Source: Anticarsia gemmatalis (lineage: Eukaryota; Arthropoda; Insecta; Lepidoptera; Erebidae). From it: a DNA stretch of 64,000 nucleotides. The stretch spans positions 1,217,124-1,281,123 of the forward strand of contig NC_134775.1 in the NCBI RefSeq assembly GCF_050436995.1, in the 5' to 3' direction. Both the position numbers and the translations under genes were made by a program. A model generated the notes under the pieces. It ran no database searches, was not told the DNA's origin, and saw nothing but the letters and a program-made list of their open reading frames with translations. Of this stretch, positions 62,701 to 64,000 are shown piece by piece. Within the stretch, counting starts at the first letter, position 1; each line of letters opens with the position of its first letter.

Positions 62701-63992
62701 GGTCCTTTATTAATCAAGTACACAGCGAAATTAAACACCTTGGTTTTGAAAAAACGCTTGATAAACTATATGATCTGTATTGGTTTGAAAATATGTCGAA
62801 ACATGTTAAGCGATTCGTTGATTCCTGCGTTATTTGCAAAGCTTCTAAGGGCCCGTCGGGTGCCCAGCAAGTACGTTTGCATCCAATTCCCAAGCCCGCC
62901 ATCCCATGGCATACTATTCATATAGACCTTACGGGCAAACTAAGCGGAAAAAGCCACCGTAAAGAATATTGCTCTGTCATTATCGATGCTTTTACCAAAT
63001 TTGTGCTGCTGGAACACTCGTTGACCTTAAATTCTACAGACGCGATTAAGGCAGTTAAAAACGCAGTGCACTTATTTGGCTCGCCAAAACGCATAATTGC
63101 TGATCGCGGAAGGTCTTACGATAATTCCGATTTTAAGAGTTTTTGTGAAGGTAATAATATTGAGCTACATCTTATTGCAACCGGTTCCAGTAGAGCAAAT
63201 GGACAAGTCGAACGGATCATGCGAACCCTTTAGAGTCTTCTTACCATTGTCGAATGTGATTCAGATAGCCCGTGGCAAGACCACTTAGGAGATATCCAAT
63301 TAGCACTTAACAGCACCCGGTGTAGAGTTACTGGTTTTACTCCAATAGAACTAATGTTTGGTATTCAGGCAAATTCGTTAGAACTATCAAAACTGTCAGT
63401 TAGTTCTCACAATAGCGAAAGATTAGACCTCGAAGTAGCTCGAGAAAATGCATCAAATAGTATCGAACAACTAGGCGAATCTGATAGGATTCGGTTTAAT
63501 AGGGGCAAAGCACGAGTGAAACCCTTCAGTGTGGGCGATTTCGTTTTCGTTAAAAGCGAAGAAAGGCATCAGACAAAACTAGATCGCAAATACAAAGGTC
63601 CCTTTAAAATAACTGCAGTTTTAGATAACGATCGCTATGAGTTGAGACATGTCAATGGAACCAACAGAGTTTATAAGTATTCCCATGAACATTTGCGAGA
63701 AGTCCCTCACGGTCAGATTGGTTTAAATGAAATCGCAGAAAGTTATATTGATGAGGATGACCTGACGGCGTGTAGTGATGAAAATGTTCTTGTTCATGAA
63801 ACTGACCCTAGAAATAGTGACTGTAGCGATACTATGTCTGCTAATAGCAATACCATATCTGTAAATAATAGTGACACTTTATCTGCCGATTCCAATACCC
63901 TGACTGCTGCTTCACGTTCTGGTTCTGTAGAATCCCTCGACTCGGAACCAGTCAACATTGTTACAAATGCTGTAGTTCATCGGGAGCAGTAG
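59717..63992 (+). pseudogene. Gag-Pol of mag-like gypsy element (two frameshifts, one stop)
   Basis: ATG at 59717. Gag domain to about residue 220, then two CCHC knuckles (CHFCGKIGHRGHEC near 236, CYVCNDKGHVATAC near 275). Protease DSGSECSLM near 331. RT with FGLRNAPQVFQ; at 61625-61636 a one-base loss occurs just before the catalytic YMDD, which continues in the next frame (61636-62225). RNase H has HTDASSDGYGAV. A second shift near 62225 moves to the frame of 62229-63992. Integrase: zinc finger (HSEIKHLG, CVICK), HIDLTG, ADRGRSY and NGQVERIM. An in-frame TAG lies at 63231-63233. The C-terminal GPF module (KYKGPFKI) and an acidic Ser-rich tail follow. No restored product is implied. Confidence 0.88.
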
Positions 63993-64000
63993 AATAAGTA

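Larger units (their letters stand above)
59433..64000 (+). mobile_element. mag-like Ty3/gypsy retrotransposon (3' end outside window)
   Basis: It starts with TGTATGACGG at 59433 inside the non-LTR ORF1 remnant. A promoter with TATAAAA lies at 59524-59530 in the LTR/leader. A single gag-pol reading frame with zinc knuckles, protease, RT, RNase H and integrase follows to 63992. There is no env. The 3' LTR is beyond the window, so LTR length and target duplication are unknown. Confidence 0.85.

Overview
The window looks like insect nuclear DNA, most probably from a moth or butterfly. It opens with part of a ribosomal DNA unit on the minus strand (28S 5' tip, ITS2, 5.8S, ITS1, a full 18S, 5' external spacer). 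Everything after about 4.85 kb is a dense nest of transposable elements of types common in Lepidoptera: errantivirus-like and mag-like Ty3/gypsy elements, a DIRS-like tyrosine-recombinase retrotransposon, several non-LTR retrotransposons (CR1/L2-group, jockey/CR1-like, LOA-like with RNase H), pogo, Tc1, MULE and hAT-type DNA transposons, Helitron-like ends and a tRNA-derived SINE. I see no complete single-copy host gene.

Layout. 1-4.3 kb: rDNA. 4.4-4.8 kb: G-rich/C-rich spacer, then a sharp junction with a truncated minus-strand errantivirus-like element (copy 1, about 4.85-15.24 kb). Copy 1 has an intact gag, an open pol and a 402-bp LTR with two heat-shock-element-like motifs. Its integrase is split by an almost undamaged plus-strand non-LTR element (about 5.8-10.49 kb) and a minus-strand non-LTR remnant. 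15.3-18.8 kb: a frameshifted DDE-like transposase gene of a poorly characterised family. About 18.5-23.5 kb: a DIRS-like element with a palindromic right end.

24.2-46.4 kb: a second errantivirus-like provirus (copy 2) with 265/263-bp LTRs and a 4-bp target duplication (AAGT). About 15 kb of its 22 kb is later insertions: a pogo element, three Helitron-like elements, a jockey-like element that itself holds two MITEs and a SINE, a THAP-coding insert with a CR1-like tail, and a 5.65-kb LOA-like element. Most of its RT/RNase H is deleted. 46.45-48.88 kb: a MULE with 200-bp repetitive inverted ends and a 10-bp duplication. Removing the provirus and the MULE leaves a CpG-rich leader, a short open reading frame and a splice-donor-like site that line up as one possible host first exon, broken twice.

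49.42-54.30 kb: a 4.9-kb non-coding element with roughly 330-bp inverted ends and a 6-bp duplication (TGTATA), which I cannot assign to a known superfamily. 54.76-59.43 kb: a minus-strand CR1/jockey-like element containing a dead Tc1-like transposon. 59.43 kb to the end: a mag-like gypsy element inserted in the same remnant, with two frameshifts and one in-frame stop.

The genes do not form a pathway. The window reads as a record of successive insertions beside an rDNA edge, with target-site duplications giving the order of events. All identifications are by eye from motifs; no database search was possible.
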